A DNA stretch of 64,000 bases from Paenibacillus montaniterrae (GTDB taxonomy: Bacteria > Bacillota > Bacilli > Paenibacillales > Paenibacillaceae), in NCBI RefSeq assembly GCF_018403185.1, contig NZ_BOSE01000003.1:372001-436000 (forward strand). The letters are read 5' to 3'. Both the position numbers and the translations under genes were made by a program. The notes beneath the pieces were generated by a model, which searched no databases, was not told the origin of the DNA, and saw only the letters and a program-made list of their open reading frames with translations. Of the stretch, positions 44,861-52,700 are shown one piece after another. Position 1 is the first letter of the stretch; the number at the start of each line of letters is the position of its first letter.

Positions 44861-45940
44861 ATGATGGTTGTTGATTTACGCAAGCTGGATGAAGATTATA
44901 TGGTGGAGTGGCTGGACAAGCTGCTTCGGATACCTAGCCCGAGCGGCTTTTGCAAGCAGATCATTGGTGTTATCAAGCAGGAGGCCGAGCGTCTTGGTTA
45001 TCAGGTTGAGCTAACCCCTAAGGGCAATGCGATTATTACGATTGCAGGAGACGAACAGGAGAATGTGCTTGCGCTAACGGCGCATGTTGATACACTCGGC
45101 GCGATGGTTCGTTCTATTAAACCAAACGGCATGGTTCGTTTCACGCCTATTGGGGGCTACGCAATACAAACGGTTGAAGGCGAATATTGCCTTATACATA
45201 CAAGAGATGGCCGCCAATATGAAGGTACGGTGCTGTCGACCAAGTCGTCAGTCCATGTGTTTAACGATGCTCGCGATTGGAAGCGGGAGGAAGCGAATAT
45301 GGAAATTCGCATTGATGCTGATACGAGCAGCAAGGAGGAGACAGAGGCACTCGGCATCTCGGTTGGCGATTATATATCATGGGATCCGCGCGTGAAGATT
45401 ATGCCTAGCGGCTGGATCAAGTCAAGGCATCTCGATGACAAAGCGAGTGTTGCCGCTTTGCTCGGTTTGCTGCAATATTTTCATAAGCAGGGCGTGAAGC
45501 CAGCTCGTACGACCACGATCATCCTGTCGACCTATGAAGAAGTGGGGCACGGCAGCTCTCATATCCCTGCAAATATTACCGAAATGATCGCTGTTGATAT
45601 GGGCGCACTGGGCGATGATCTGTCAGCAACGGAGAAGGATATATCAATATGCGCCAAGGACTCGACCGGACCCTATGATTATGAAATGACAACAACTTTG
45701 ATTGAGCTTGCCAAGCGAGAGAAGCTGCCGTATGCCGTTGACATTTACCCGCACTACGGCTCGGATGCTTCGGCTGCGCTGCGCGGTGGCAACGACATCC
45801 GGGCAGCCTTGATCGGGCCAGGCGTGCACGCATCGCATGGTATGGAGCGGACGCATCGCCAGGCGGTGTGGGGGGTTGCCGCTCTACTACTAGCCTACCT
45901 CATGGAACCTAGTAGCGGAGGTTTAAAAATTGGACTTTGA
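44861..45940 (+). CDS. M42 family metallo-aminopeptidase
   Basis: A 359-residue dinuclear zinc peptidase (FrvX/PepA/endoglucanase-M family). Metal and catalytic residues appear in LTAHVDTLG (His, Asp), SRHLDDKAS (bridging Asp), STYEEVGHG (base Glu and ligand Glu), AVDMGALG (Asp) and HASHGMERTH (His). It likely forms a large oligomer that trims peptides in the cytosol. ATG at 44861 or 44864; the RBS is GGAAGGGAG. The last residues (GGLKIGL) and the stop codon are encoded by the left end of repeat unit 4, so the natural C-terminus has probably been replaced. Confidence 0.92.
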   Translation: MMVVDLRKLDEDYMVEWLDKLLRIPSPSGFCKQIIGVIKQEAERLGYQVELTPKGNAIITIAGDEQENVLALTAHVDTLGAMVRSIKPNGMVRFTPIGGYAIQTVEGEYCLIHTRDGRQYEGTVLSTKSSVHVFNDARDWKREEANMEIRIDADTSSKEETEALGISVGDYISWDPRVKIMPSGWIKSRHLDDKASVAALLGLLQYFHKQGVKPARTTTIILSTYEEVGHGSSHIPANITEMIAVDMGALGDDLSATEKDISICAKDSTGPYDYEMTTTLIELAKREKLPYAVDIYPHYGSDASAALRGGNDIRAALIGPGVHASHGMERTHRQAVWGVAALLLAYLMEPSSGGLKIGL

Positions 45941-46088
45941 TGACGATGATTGGCGTTGTAGCTTATTCGGCGGCGAATATGTCACGCTACCGAAAGCTGC
46001 GGTGCTCACGTAGCTTTTGCCGCAGCTAGCGCTCCTCGCCTTCTAGTATCGTGCCATCTTCTTGGACCTGAAAGCCCAATTTTTAAAC
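45921..46088 (+). repeat. Type A palindromic repeat, unit 4
   Basis: A 168-bp unit. Left arm GTTTAAAAATTGGACTTTGA overlaps the end of the M42 gene and gives its TGA stop. Second stem is of the unit 1 type (TGTCACGCTACC with GTATCGTGCCA). The right arm ends AAAGCCCAATTTTTAAAC. Confidence 0.9.
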
Positions 46089-46104
46089 TTCATTGGAAGG
46101 GGTA

Positions 46105-46273
46105 GTTTAAAAATCGGACTTTGATGACGATGTAACTTCTTCGTAGCGGATTCGACGGCGAATATGTCACGCTACCGAAAGCTGCGGTGCTCACATAGCT
46201 TTTGCCGCAGCTAGCGCTCCTCGCCTTCTAGTATCGTGCCATCTTCTTGGACCTGAAAGCCCAATTTTTAAAC
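46105..46273 (+). repeat. Type A palindromic repeat, unit 5
   Basis: A 169-bp unit, nearly the same as unit 4, with left arm GTTTAAAAATCGGACTTTGA (one mismatch to its right arm). The period from unit 4 is 184 bases. Confidence 0.9.
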
Positions 46274-46290
46274 TCTCATTGGAAGGGGTA

Positions 46291-46480
46291 GTTTAAAATC
46301 CGACTTTGATGACGATGTGATGCTTCGTAGCGGAGTCGTCGACGGCGAATATGTCACGCTAGCGAAAGGCTATGCTTCCGAAGTATGTTTCCTGTGGAAA
46401 CATTGAAGGTGCTCACGTAGCTTGTGCCGCAGCTAGCGCTCCTTGCTTTCTAGTATCGTGCCATCTTCTCAGTCCCGAAT
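46291..46480 (+). repeat. Type A palindromic repeat, unit 6 (right arm lost, with insert)
   Basis: About 190 bp. Left arm GTTTAAAATCCGACTTTGA. Between GCTAGCGAAA and GGTGCTCACGTAG it has an extra hairpin module, ATGTTTCCTGTGGAAACAT with TGCTTCCGAAG before it. The right terminal arm is missing; homology ends near CCATCTTCTC. Confidence 0.85.
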
Positions 46481-46659
46481 GCCGCCTGTAAGTCTGCTGC
46501 TAATCGTTGAAAAATAGGGTCATATAAAATATTTATGGGTCTAACATGCAATATCTTTATGCGGTTTATGGCTAACAGATATTGAACCTTATTTTCATTC
46601 TGTGTTACATATGAATAGAGGCAGCAATTGCAGGCTTACATTCTAGGGATGGGGGTCAT
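46481..46659 (+). other. Region before glpX
   Basis: About 180 AT-rich bases after the repeat array. They must hold the glpX promoter, but I see no convincing -35/-10 pair. No further repeats or ORFs. Confidence 0.4.
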
Positions 46660-47664
46660 ATGATGGAAAGAGAACTGGCTTTGGAGATTGTTCGTGTAAC
46701 GGAGATGGCAGCGCTGGCTTCAGCGCCTTGGATGGGCCGGGGCGATAAGAACAGTGCTGATGGTGCGGCTACTACTGCCATGAGAAAGATGTTTGACTCG
46801 GTATCAATTCACGGAACAGTTGTTATCGGTGAAGGGGAAATGGATGAAGCGCCTATGCTGTTTATTGGCGAAGAGGTTGGCAGCTTCCAGGGTCCTGAGG
46901 TGGACGTGGCGGTTGATCCGTTGGAAGGCACAGAGATTGTAGCCAAAGGCTTGAACAATGCCTTGTCGGTTATTGCAGTTGCGGATAAAGGCCAATTGCT
47001 GCATGCGCCTGATATGTATATGGAGAAGCTTGCTTATGGACCAGCGCTTGTCGGCAAGCTGAGCATTACTGACCCGATGGAGCTTACGTTGCAGAAGGCA
47101 GCAGCTGCACTTAACAAGCAAGTTTCCGATCTAACGGTCATGATTCTGGATCGGGCCAGACATGAGTCGCTGAATAAAATATTAAGAAGAACAGGCGTGC
47201 GGATTAAATTTTTGCCTGATGGCGATGTAGCAGGCGCGATGGCGCCAGCCTTCCCGGAAACGGGCATCGATTTATACGTTGGCTCTGGAGGAGCTCCAGA
47301 AGGGGTGCTTGCAGCCGCAGCGCTTAAATGCTTGGGTGGAGAAATTCAAGGTCGCTTGATGCCAGCCGATGCAACAGAATACGAGCGCTGTATTGCAATG
47401 GGCATTTCCGACCCTTACCGCGTGTTGACGATGGATGATATGGTTGGCACCAAGGATGTTATTTTTGCTGCTACTGGTGTAACGCCTGGTGAATTTCTAG
47501 GTGGCGTGCGCTATCTTTCCGATAATCGCGCAGAAACAGATTCAATCGTAATGCGAGCAAAAACGAGAACGATTCGTTATATTAAAACCTCGCATTACTT
47601 GCCTAACAAGCCGCTCGTTCATGAAGCGCAGCCTAAGGCAGCTGCTGTTAGCGGCGTCGAATAG
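46660..47664 (+). CDS. glpX: Class II fructose-1,6-bisphosphatase
   Basis: A 334-residue GlpX-type enzyme that removes the C1 phosphate of fructose-1,6-bisphosphate in gluconeogenesis. Signatures are GRGDKNSADGAAT (about 27-39), VVIGEGEMDEAPML, the metal-binding VDPLEGTEI and GSGGAPEGVLAAAALKCLGG. ATG at 46660 (or the next codon) follows GGGATGGGGG. It is about 12 residues longer at the C-terminus than typical GlpX. It stands alone, convergent with the ABC ATPase gene, with a hairpin between. Confidence 0.96.
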   Translation: MMERELALEIVRVTEMAALASAPWMGRGDKNSADGAATTAMRKMFDSVSIHGTVVIGEGEMDEAPMLFIGEEVGSFQGPEVDVAVDPLEGTEIVAKGLNNALSVIAVADKGQLLHAPDMYMEKLAYGPALVGKLSITDPMELTLQKAAAALNKQVSDLTVMILDRARHESLNKILRRTGVRIKFLPDGDVAGAMAPAFPETGIDLYVGSGGAPEGVLAAAALKCLGGEIQGRLMPADATEYERCIAMGISDPYRVLTMDDMVGTKDVIFAATGVTPGEFLGGVRYLSDNRAETDSIVMRAKTRTIRYIKTSHYLPNKPLVHEAQPKAAAVSGVE

Positions 47665-47735
47665 GCCGCGCCGTGCAACAGGGAATAGGGCACATCTGAT
47701 CTGCAATAGATAACGATAAATAAGTGCTTTTCTGA

Positions 47736-47763
47736 GGCCTATCTGTTCAGATAGGCTTTCAGA
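47736..47763. terminator. Terminator between glpX and the convergent ABC cassette
   Basis: GGCCTATCTG and CAGATAGGCT form a tight hairpin followed by TTTCAG; leftward it runs into CCTCAGAAAAG. Probably the glpX terminator, and perhaps also that of the leftward genes. Confidence 0.6.
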
Positions 47764-47783
47764 TAAGTCTTTGTCAGCCGGAG

Positions 47784-48674
47784 CTAATGGAAATAGTATA
47801 AATACAAATCCTCTAGTGTTGGCTGCACATATTGATAGGCGGGCTCGATAAAGCTAGCAGACTCGAAAAGATTAGCTAGATCATCAGCAATTACTCTTAC
47901 ATGCAGCTTTTGCTCATAGTCTCGGATAATGCTGCTGATGATCAGCTTTTGCTGCAAGCTTGCAAGTGCTTGCTCGTCATCAAGCTGAAGCAGGGCGACC
48001 TTTTGCTTGATGGACGATAGCAGTTGCTCAGGATGGCCTTTTAATAAGATTTCTCCCTTTTTCATTACAATGATTTCTTTGGCAATATATTCAATATCCT
48101 GAACGACATGCGTAGCAATGAGCACGATTTTGTTTGCTGCTATTGTGGAAATGAAATTGCGGATGTTGATTCTTTCTTTAGGGTCTAAACCAGCAGTCGG
48201 CTCATCCAAAATGATCACTTTAGGGTCATTTAGCAAGGCCTGGGCGATTAGCAATCTTTGCTTCATACCACCTGAGTATGCGCTTATTTTTTTGTGAATA
48301 ACTTCCTGCAGATTAACGACCTCAACGAGGTGAGCAATGCGCTCTTCAGCTTCTTTTTTCTCTAAGCCTTTTAAGGCAGCCATATATCGTAAAAAGCGAT
48401 TGCCCGTAAAATCACTGTAAAGCTCCTGTTGCTGCGGCATATAGCCAAGCAAGCTCCGATAATGATCCCCCATTGCTGCAATATTTTGTCCGTTCCAGCT
48501 TACTGTTCCTGAGGTTGCTTGCAGATTGGCTGTAATAATTTTGATCAAAGTAGACTTCCCGGCACCGTTGGGACCTAACAGTCCATATATCCCAGAACTT
48601 AATTGAAGAGATACATTGTGAATAGCGGTTATCTGCCGATATTGTTTAGAAAGATGATGAATCGTTAGCTCCAA
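47784..48674 (-). CDS. ABC transporter ATP-binding protein
   Basis: A 296-residue ATPase of the ABC-2 exporter class. Walker A GPNGAGKSTLI (about 34-44), Q-loop YMPQQQELYSD, signature SAYSGGMKQRLLIAQALL, Walker B VIILDEPTAGLD and switch ATHVV are intact. A C-terminal ~75-residue extension follows. The start is a TTG with GGAGGGGAG upstream and overlaps the permease gene by 29 bases, so translation is coupled. It powers the fused permease encoded upstream. Confidence 0.93.
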   Translation of the reverse strand: MELTIHHLSKQYRQITAIHNVSLQLSSGIYGLLGPNGAGKSTLIKIITANLQATSGTVSWNGQNIAAMGDHYRSLLGYMPQQQELYSDFTGNRFLRYMAALKGLEKKEAEERIAHLVEVVNLQEVIHKKISAYSGGMKQRLLIAQALLNDPKVIILDEPTAGLDPKERINIRNFISTIAANKIVLIATHVVQDIEYIAKEIIVMKKGEILLKGHPEQLLSSIKQKVALLQLDDEQALASLQQKLIISSIIRDYEQKLHVRVIADDLANLFESASFIEPAYQYVQPTLEDLYLYYFH

Positions 48675-51015
48675 GGGATGCTCCCCTCCTCCAGTTCGTG
48701 TATGGGCGCAGCAGCAGCCTGCTCGCGAATGCGCAAATTAATCCGATTATGATAAACAAAGCTAGTTGAACGAGTAAGCCGTTAGGATCGGCGTTGTATA
48801 ACTGCAGCATTAATAAGCGATTAACTGGATAGCTTGCAAATAAGTGCGGATAAAAAGCACCTGTAATTAACGGGAAGAGAAATAATACTATACAACAGCC
48901 TAACACCAGCACTTGTTTCTTCATTAGATACGACAGCATAAATATAACTTCTGATATAACAAATGACGCAGCCAGCTGCAGTAGGACGACCAGCAGCGAC
49001 CACTGCCAAACTTTAACTGTCCACGTATAATGCTCGAAAAGCGGAATGCTCTGTATCGGTGCATTCCAATAAAAATGAGGATAGTAATTGAGCACATTTA
49101 AAAATGGCGGTAAAAAAACAATAATATAAAGAAAACAGATTATTATATAAGAGACTGCGCGCTTGCTCCGCAAAAGCTTGGTTTGTCCAAATCTTGAGCT
49201 GCACTGCAGCAAATGCATTCCTGAACGATAATCCGACGTAATGATTGTGCTAAGTGACAGCATAAGCAGCGTCATATAAATAATAGCGGTTAGCGAAACA
49301 CGGAACGGATGAGCGAATAAATATTGACCAGCTGTTGCACTCATTAATGTTTGCTGTTGACCTGTTGACTGCTGCAGCATTAATAAGCTTCTCATTTGAT
49401 CATAAAGCTTGTAGAAGCCGCTTGAGGCATTTGCTTGAGGCATTAACAGTGTCATTTGTGAGGAATAGCCACTAAGTTCAATTTTTTTCTCCAGCAATGC
49501 CTGCTCAAGGTGCTGTATCTCATTTGATATGCCTTGCAAGCGTTCCTTTTCTTGTTCAATTTGCTCAATTCTTTGTTCAGTTAAAGGCCCGCTAAATTTG
49601 CCCATATACTCCAAATAAGTACGTTCGATATGATCGAGCGCAATCGGCTCTTGCTGCAAACCGATATAGCCGAAAAAAAGCGCGCATATGATAAAGACAA
49701 TCCCTTTATTCGAGATCATGTTTTTATACCACTCATGAACAAAGAGAGAATAAGATGATGTTGGGCGCAACAGCTTGCTTTTAAGTTTATCGAACACTGC
49801 CAGCCAGGTGACATTAGCACTTGTTTCACTTAACTTTTTACAATATATCCATACACTCGCTGCAACAGATATGATGATGGCAAGCAGCAAAAATACTAAA
49901 TTAGTTTGTAATAGCGGCACAGGATAGCCGAACAGATTTAAATTGCGGTAATAGGTTAGCAGCTGGTCCGTTTGTAAAACATAAAAAAGATTGACGAATT
50001 TTAAAGCGCCTGCAGGTGAATAAGGATGAATAAAAATATAGCTTGCATATTGAATCGCTATGATCGATGCAGCTATTAGCAGAAGCTGCCCCAGATGGCG
50101 AATAGCAACGAATAACAGTGCTGACAGCGCCGCTAGCATTAGGAAAGCAAGCCATTTTAATAGGATGAATATGATAAAAAATTGGGCGATGGACAGTACA
50201 TACTGCCCGCGTGACAGTCCAGGCACACTTTGTATCGAGCGCTCAATAAAATCCATACCGTAAAGATAAGACGTCATGGCAAAGCTTGAACCGAACACGA
50301 AAAAAAATACAAAGCTAATAGCTACAAAGTAAACCATTAGCTTGCTCAGTATCGTTTGCCTTCTGCCATGCTTCGTTGAGCGTATCAACAAATCCATTTT
50401 GTTTTCTCTTTCTTGATGGAAGATGAAGAAACCGAACACTAGCATAAAAAACAAGATTATATAGTCCTGCAGCCGATGCTTGAAAAAGGATTCGACCTGC
50501 TCATTTATACCTGGTTGCAGCGTAAGAGTGCCCTGCCGCTCAAAAGCTTGAGCAGTCGCTATAATATTACGATAGGAAAAAGAGTCCTGCTTTTGGAAGA
50601 TGGAAACAGATAGCATATCATCAGCTTTGGAGGCTAACTGTTCAAGGAATACGGTATGATCGGCAATATGCGTGTACTGTTCCTGTAACAGTAGGTAAAG
50701 CTGCAGCTCTGTGCTCAACTGCTGCAATTGCTCCATCATTTCAGGCTGCTCCAGACTTGCGGCATAACCCTGATCCATTCGCTGCTGTAATTGATTGATA
50801 CGGTGCTCTAAATCAGGTGAAACGGCTTCAGCAGGCATTTTAATATACTGCTGGGCTAACGTCTTGAATTGATCTCGCTGCTGTATTATAAATGAATGGC
50901 TTTTAACCTGCTCAAAGTAGAAAAATGCAGCATTTCCAAGCAGACAGCCTAGCAGTATGACCCAAAGCATACGTTTATAAAGCAGCTTAGTAAGCTCAAA
51001 TCCGAGTAGCTTCAT
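48646..51015 (-). CDS. Large ABC-2-type permease with two tandem membrane halves
   Basis: A 789-residue membrane protein with about 12-14 TM segments. The N-terminal half begins LGFELTKLLYKRMLWVILLG, has a ~150-residue helical external loop, then a TM bundle. The second half repeats the plan from about residue 425 (LFVHEWYKNMISNKGIVFII), again with a charged coiled loop (EQIEQEKERLQGISNEIQHL) before its TM bundle. So it looks like two ABC-2 permeases joined in one chain. GGAGG precedes the ATG at 51015. It lies between the lipoprotein and ATPase genes. Substrate unknown. Confidence 0.82.
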   Translation of the reverse strand: MKLLGFELTKLLYKRMLWVILLGCLLGNAAFFYFEQVKSHSFIIQQRDQFKTLAQQYIKMPAEAVSPDLEHRINQLQQRMDQGYAASLEQPEMMEQLQQLSTELQLYLLLQEQYTHIADHTVFLEQLASKADDMLSVSIFQKQDSFSYRNIIATAQAFERQGTLTLQPGINEQVESFFKHRLQDYIILFFMLVFGFFIFHQERENKMDLLIRSTKHGRRQTILSKLMVYFVAISFVFFFVFGSSFAMTSYLYGMDFIERSIQSVPGLSRGQYVLSIAQFFIIFILLKWLAFLMLAALSALLFVAIRHLGQLLLIAASIIAIQYASYIFIHPYSPAGALKFVNLFYVLQTDQLLTYYRNLNLFGYPVPLLQTNLVFLLLAIIISVAASVWIYCKKLSETSANVTWLAVFDKLKSKLLRPTSSYSLFVHEWYKNMISNKGIVFIICALFFGYIGLQQEPIALDHIERTYLEYMGKFSGPLTEQRIEQIEQEKERLQGISNEIQHLEQALLEKKIELSGYSSQMTLLMPQANASSGFYKLYDQMRSLLMLQQSTGQQQTLMSATAGQYLFAHPFRVSLTAIIYMTLLMLSLSTIITSDYRSGMHLLQCSSRFGQTKLLRSKRAVSYIIICFLYIIVFLPPFLNVLNYYPHFYWNAPIQSIPLFEHYTWTVKVWQWSLLVVLLQLAASFVISEVIFMLSYLMKKQVLVLGCCIVLFLFPLITGAFYPHLFASYPVNRLLMLQLYNADPNGLLVQLALFIIIGLICAFASRLLLRPYTNWRRGASLGANDSSSF

Positions 51016-51041
51016 TGCCAACCTCCTGCTCAACGCGCATG

Positions 51042-52289
51042 TTAATGCTGGATAAAATAACTGAAGTTTACAGATGGAGTACTTACCCATTCATGAAAAA
51101 CAGCATTGCCTGCTTCTATTGTACGCTTGTCTAAAATATACCATTTATAAAGATCCTCTTCTTTCGTATAAGCAAACATATGATCCTTGTTTCCGACATA
51201 CAAAGTAGTTCTGACATTAAAGTTTGGCGTTGGGATAACATCAACAATATGATATTGATCATCATAAATTGTCAGCTCATTTTTAGTTTCAATATCAAGT
51301 ATTTCATCATAGCCGAGCACTGGGAAGCTGTACAAATATGGATCGCTATCATGCCAATAGTAAAAGGATAAAAATGATGGGTTCAGATCAAGCTTTTGCG
51401 GATTTTGATTCTCAAGTGTAACGGTTCTCGCCTGCCAGCTTTCAGGATCAAGCAAATCTCCATTAAAAAGGGAATAAATGATCGTGTTATTTTTAATGCC
51501 ATTTATGTAGCCGCTCAATGTCCCTTCTTCATCGGAAAACATTTTCTGAATGGTTTTGTTTTCTAAATCATAACGATAGTAGTTGGCAAACGGGGCGAGC
51601 GATTCTCTAAAATAAATATTTTTGCCGTATGGAAAAATATCTGAAATCATGCCCTGCGCCTGGTTTCCTTCGAAAATCACTTCTGGAGTTTTGTCTAACT
51701 GCTCCATATCGTAGGCAAGCAGCTTATAGCTTTCAGTTTCTGGATTAGTGATACGGCCAGTTGTGACATATAATTTGCCGCGATGTATCGAAAGGAAATA
51801 AGGTGTTTCTTCGAAATCCAGCACCACAGAGCGCTCACTGCCATCTGGTGCAATTTTCACCAGCTCAAACTTTTTAAGATCAAACAGCTTGTTCTTCAAA
51901 TCAATAGCTTGCTGAAGCGTATATAAAGCGCCATCATAGTAAGCAAGAAAGTGTAAAGCATCAAGAGCAGAAAAATATACGAAGGCACTGCAGTTTTCAG
52001 GTTGCTTGTTGCTGCTAAGACAATCCGAATTAGGGTTGGAATCAAGCAATACAGGCTTCATCGTTGCTTTATCTGCATAATAAATGTAATTAGCATTTAG
52101 AAAATAATAGCCCTTATCAACCTCGACTATTCTTTGATTTCCTCCCTGCCAAAGAAGGTGGTAGGGGGCGTCGGTTTCCGCATTGTATTGATTACTATAA
52201 TCGCGAGCCTCCTTGGAAGCGCAGCCTGTGCATATGATAGCTAGCATTACTCCTATTAAAGCATAAAGCAAGGAACGGTATAACTGCAT
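51042..52289 (-). CDS. Beta-propeller-like lipoprotein of the ABC cassette
   Basis: A 415-residue secreted lipoprotein with lipobox ICTGC (Cys about 22). The mature part repeats strands of the kind (Y/F)-x-hydrophobic-L-x-Y-D (YKLLAYDMEQLDKTPEVIFE, YYRYDLENKTIQKMFSDEEG, WYILDKRTIEAGN), which suggests a seven-bladed or similar beta-propeller, as in DUF5050-like proteins. AGGAGG lies 8 bases before the second of two ATGs (52292 or 52289). It ends 27 bases before the permease start. It may be the outer sensor or substrate-binding part of the ABC system. Confidence 0.72.
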   Translation of the reverse strand: MQLYRSLLYALIGVMLAIICTGCASKEARDYSNQYNAETDAPYHLLWQGGNQRIVEVDKGYYFLNANYIYYADKATMKPVLLDSNPNSDCLSSNKQPENCSAFVYFSALDALHFLAYYDGALYTLQQAIDLKNKLFDLKKFELVKIAPDGSERSVVLDFEETPYFLSIHRGKLYVTTGRITNPETESYKLLAYDMEQLDKTPEVIFEGNQAQGMISDIFPYGKNIYFRESLAPFANYYRYDLENKTIQKMFSDEEGTLSGYINGIKNNTIIYSLFNGDLLDPESWQARTVTLENQNPQKLDLNPSFLSFYYWHDSDPYLYSFPVLGYDEILDIETKNELTIYDDQYHIVDVIPTPNFNVRTTLYVGNKDHMFAYTKEEDLYKWYILDKRTIEAGNAVFHEWVSTPSVNFSYFIQH

Positions 52290-52307
52290 CATGCAATCCT
52301 CCTAACT

Positions 52308-52336
52308 GGAAAAGGAGCCTAAGATAGGCTCCTTAT
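52308..52336 (-). terminator. Hairpin upstream of the leftward cassette
   Basis: AAGGAGCCT and AGGCTCCTT form a 9-bp perfect stem; read leftward it is followed by TTTTCC. It lies about 15 bases upstream of the lipoprotein RBS. It may be the terminator of the degraded gene at 52346 or an attenuator of the cassette. Confidence 0.65.
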
Positions 52337-52345
52337 TCCGGCTCA

Positions 52346-52432
52346 TTATTGTAAATCTGTCGCTCCAGTCCAAGTGCCTCCATTATAGCTTACTATATGA
52401 CTTCCGAATGCGCTTACAAATACGCTGAGAAA
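52346..52432 (-). pseudogene. 3' remnant of a degraded secreted-protein gene
   Basis: A leftward open stretch of about 28 codons, not preceded by a start, ends with FGSHIVSYNGGTWTGATDLQ and a TAA at 52346-52348, just before a terminator-like hairpin. The Gly/Thr/Trp-rich ending looks like the C-terminus of a repeat-containing secreted protein. Upstream of it the frame is closed by a stop. The remaining gap up to 52700 is AT-rich and must carry the promoter of the beta-helix gene. Confidence 0.4.
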
Positions 52433-52700
52433 TTACAATCTCGATTTTACTATAATTTGAAAATATTGTAAATAAGATTGCCTAAAATTATCTCATTTTG
52501 TCGCAATATGATATTAAACTCCTCTCTTGCGCATAATGTTAATCTGACATGCCGTACTTATTTACATTTAAGGTTGACAGCAGCAAAATCTAATGAGACC
52601 ATTTGATTAGGAAGTAATTTACATTTAATAGAGGCAGCGATATTAAAGCGCCGACCGACTCACTACTACGTAGCTAGAAAGCATCAAGGAGATGAGTTCC

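Noticed and set aside
44374..46480. CRISPR array
   Set aside because: The repeated unit is about 168 bp with short constant spacers, not short repeats with unique spacers, and there are no cas genes.
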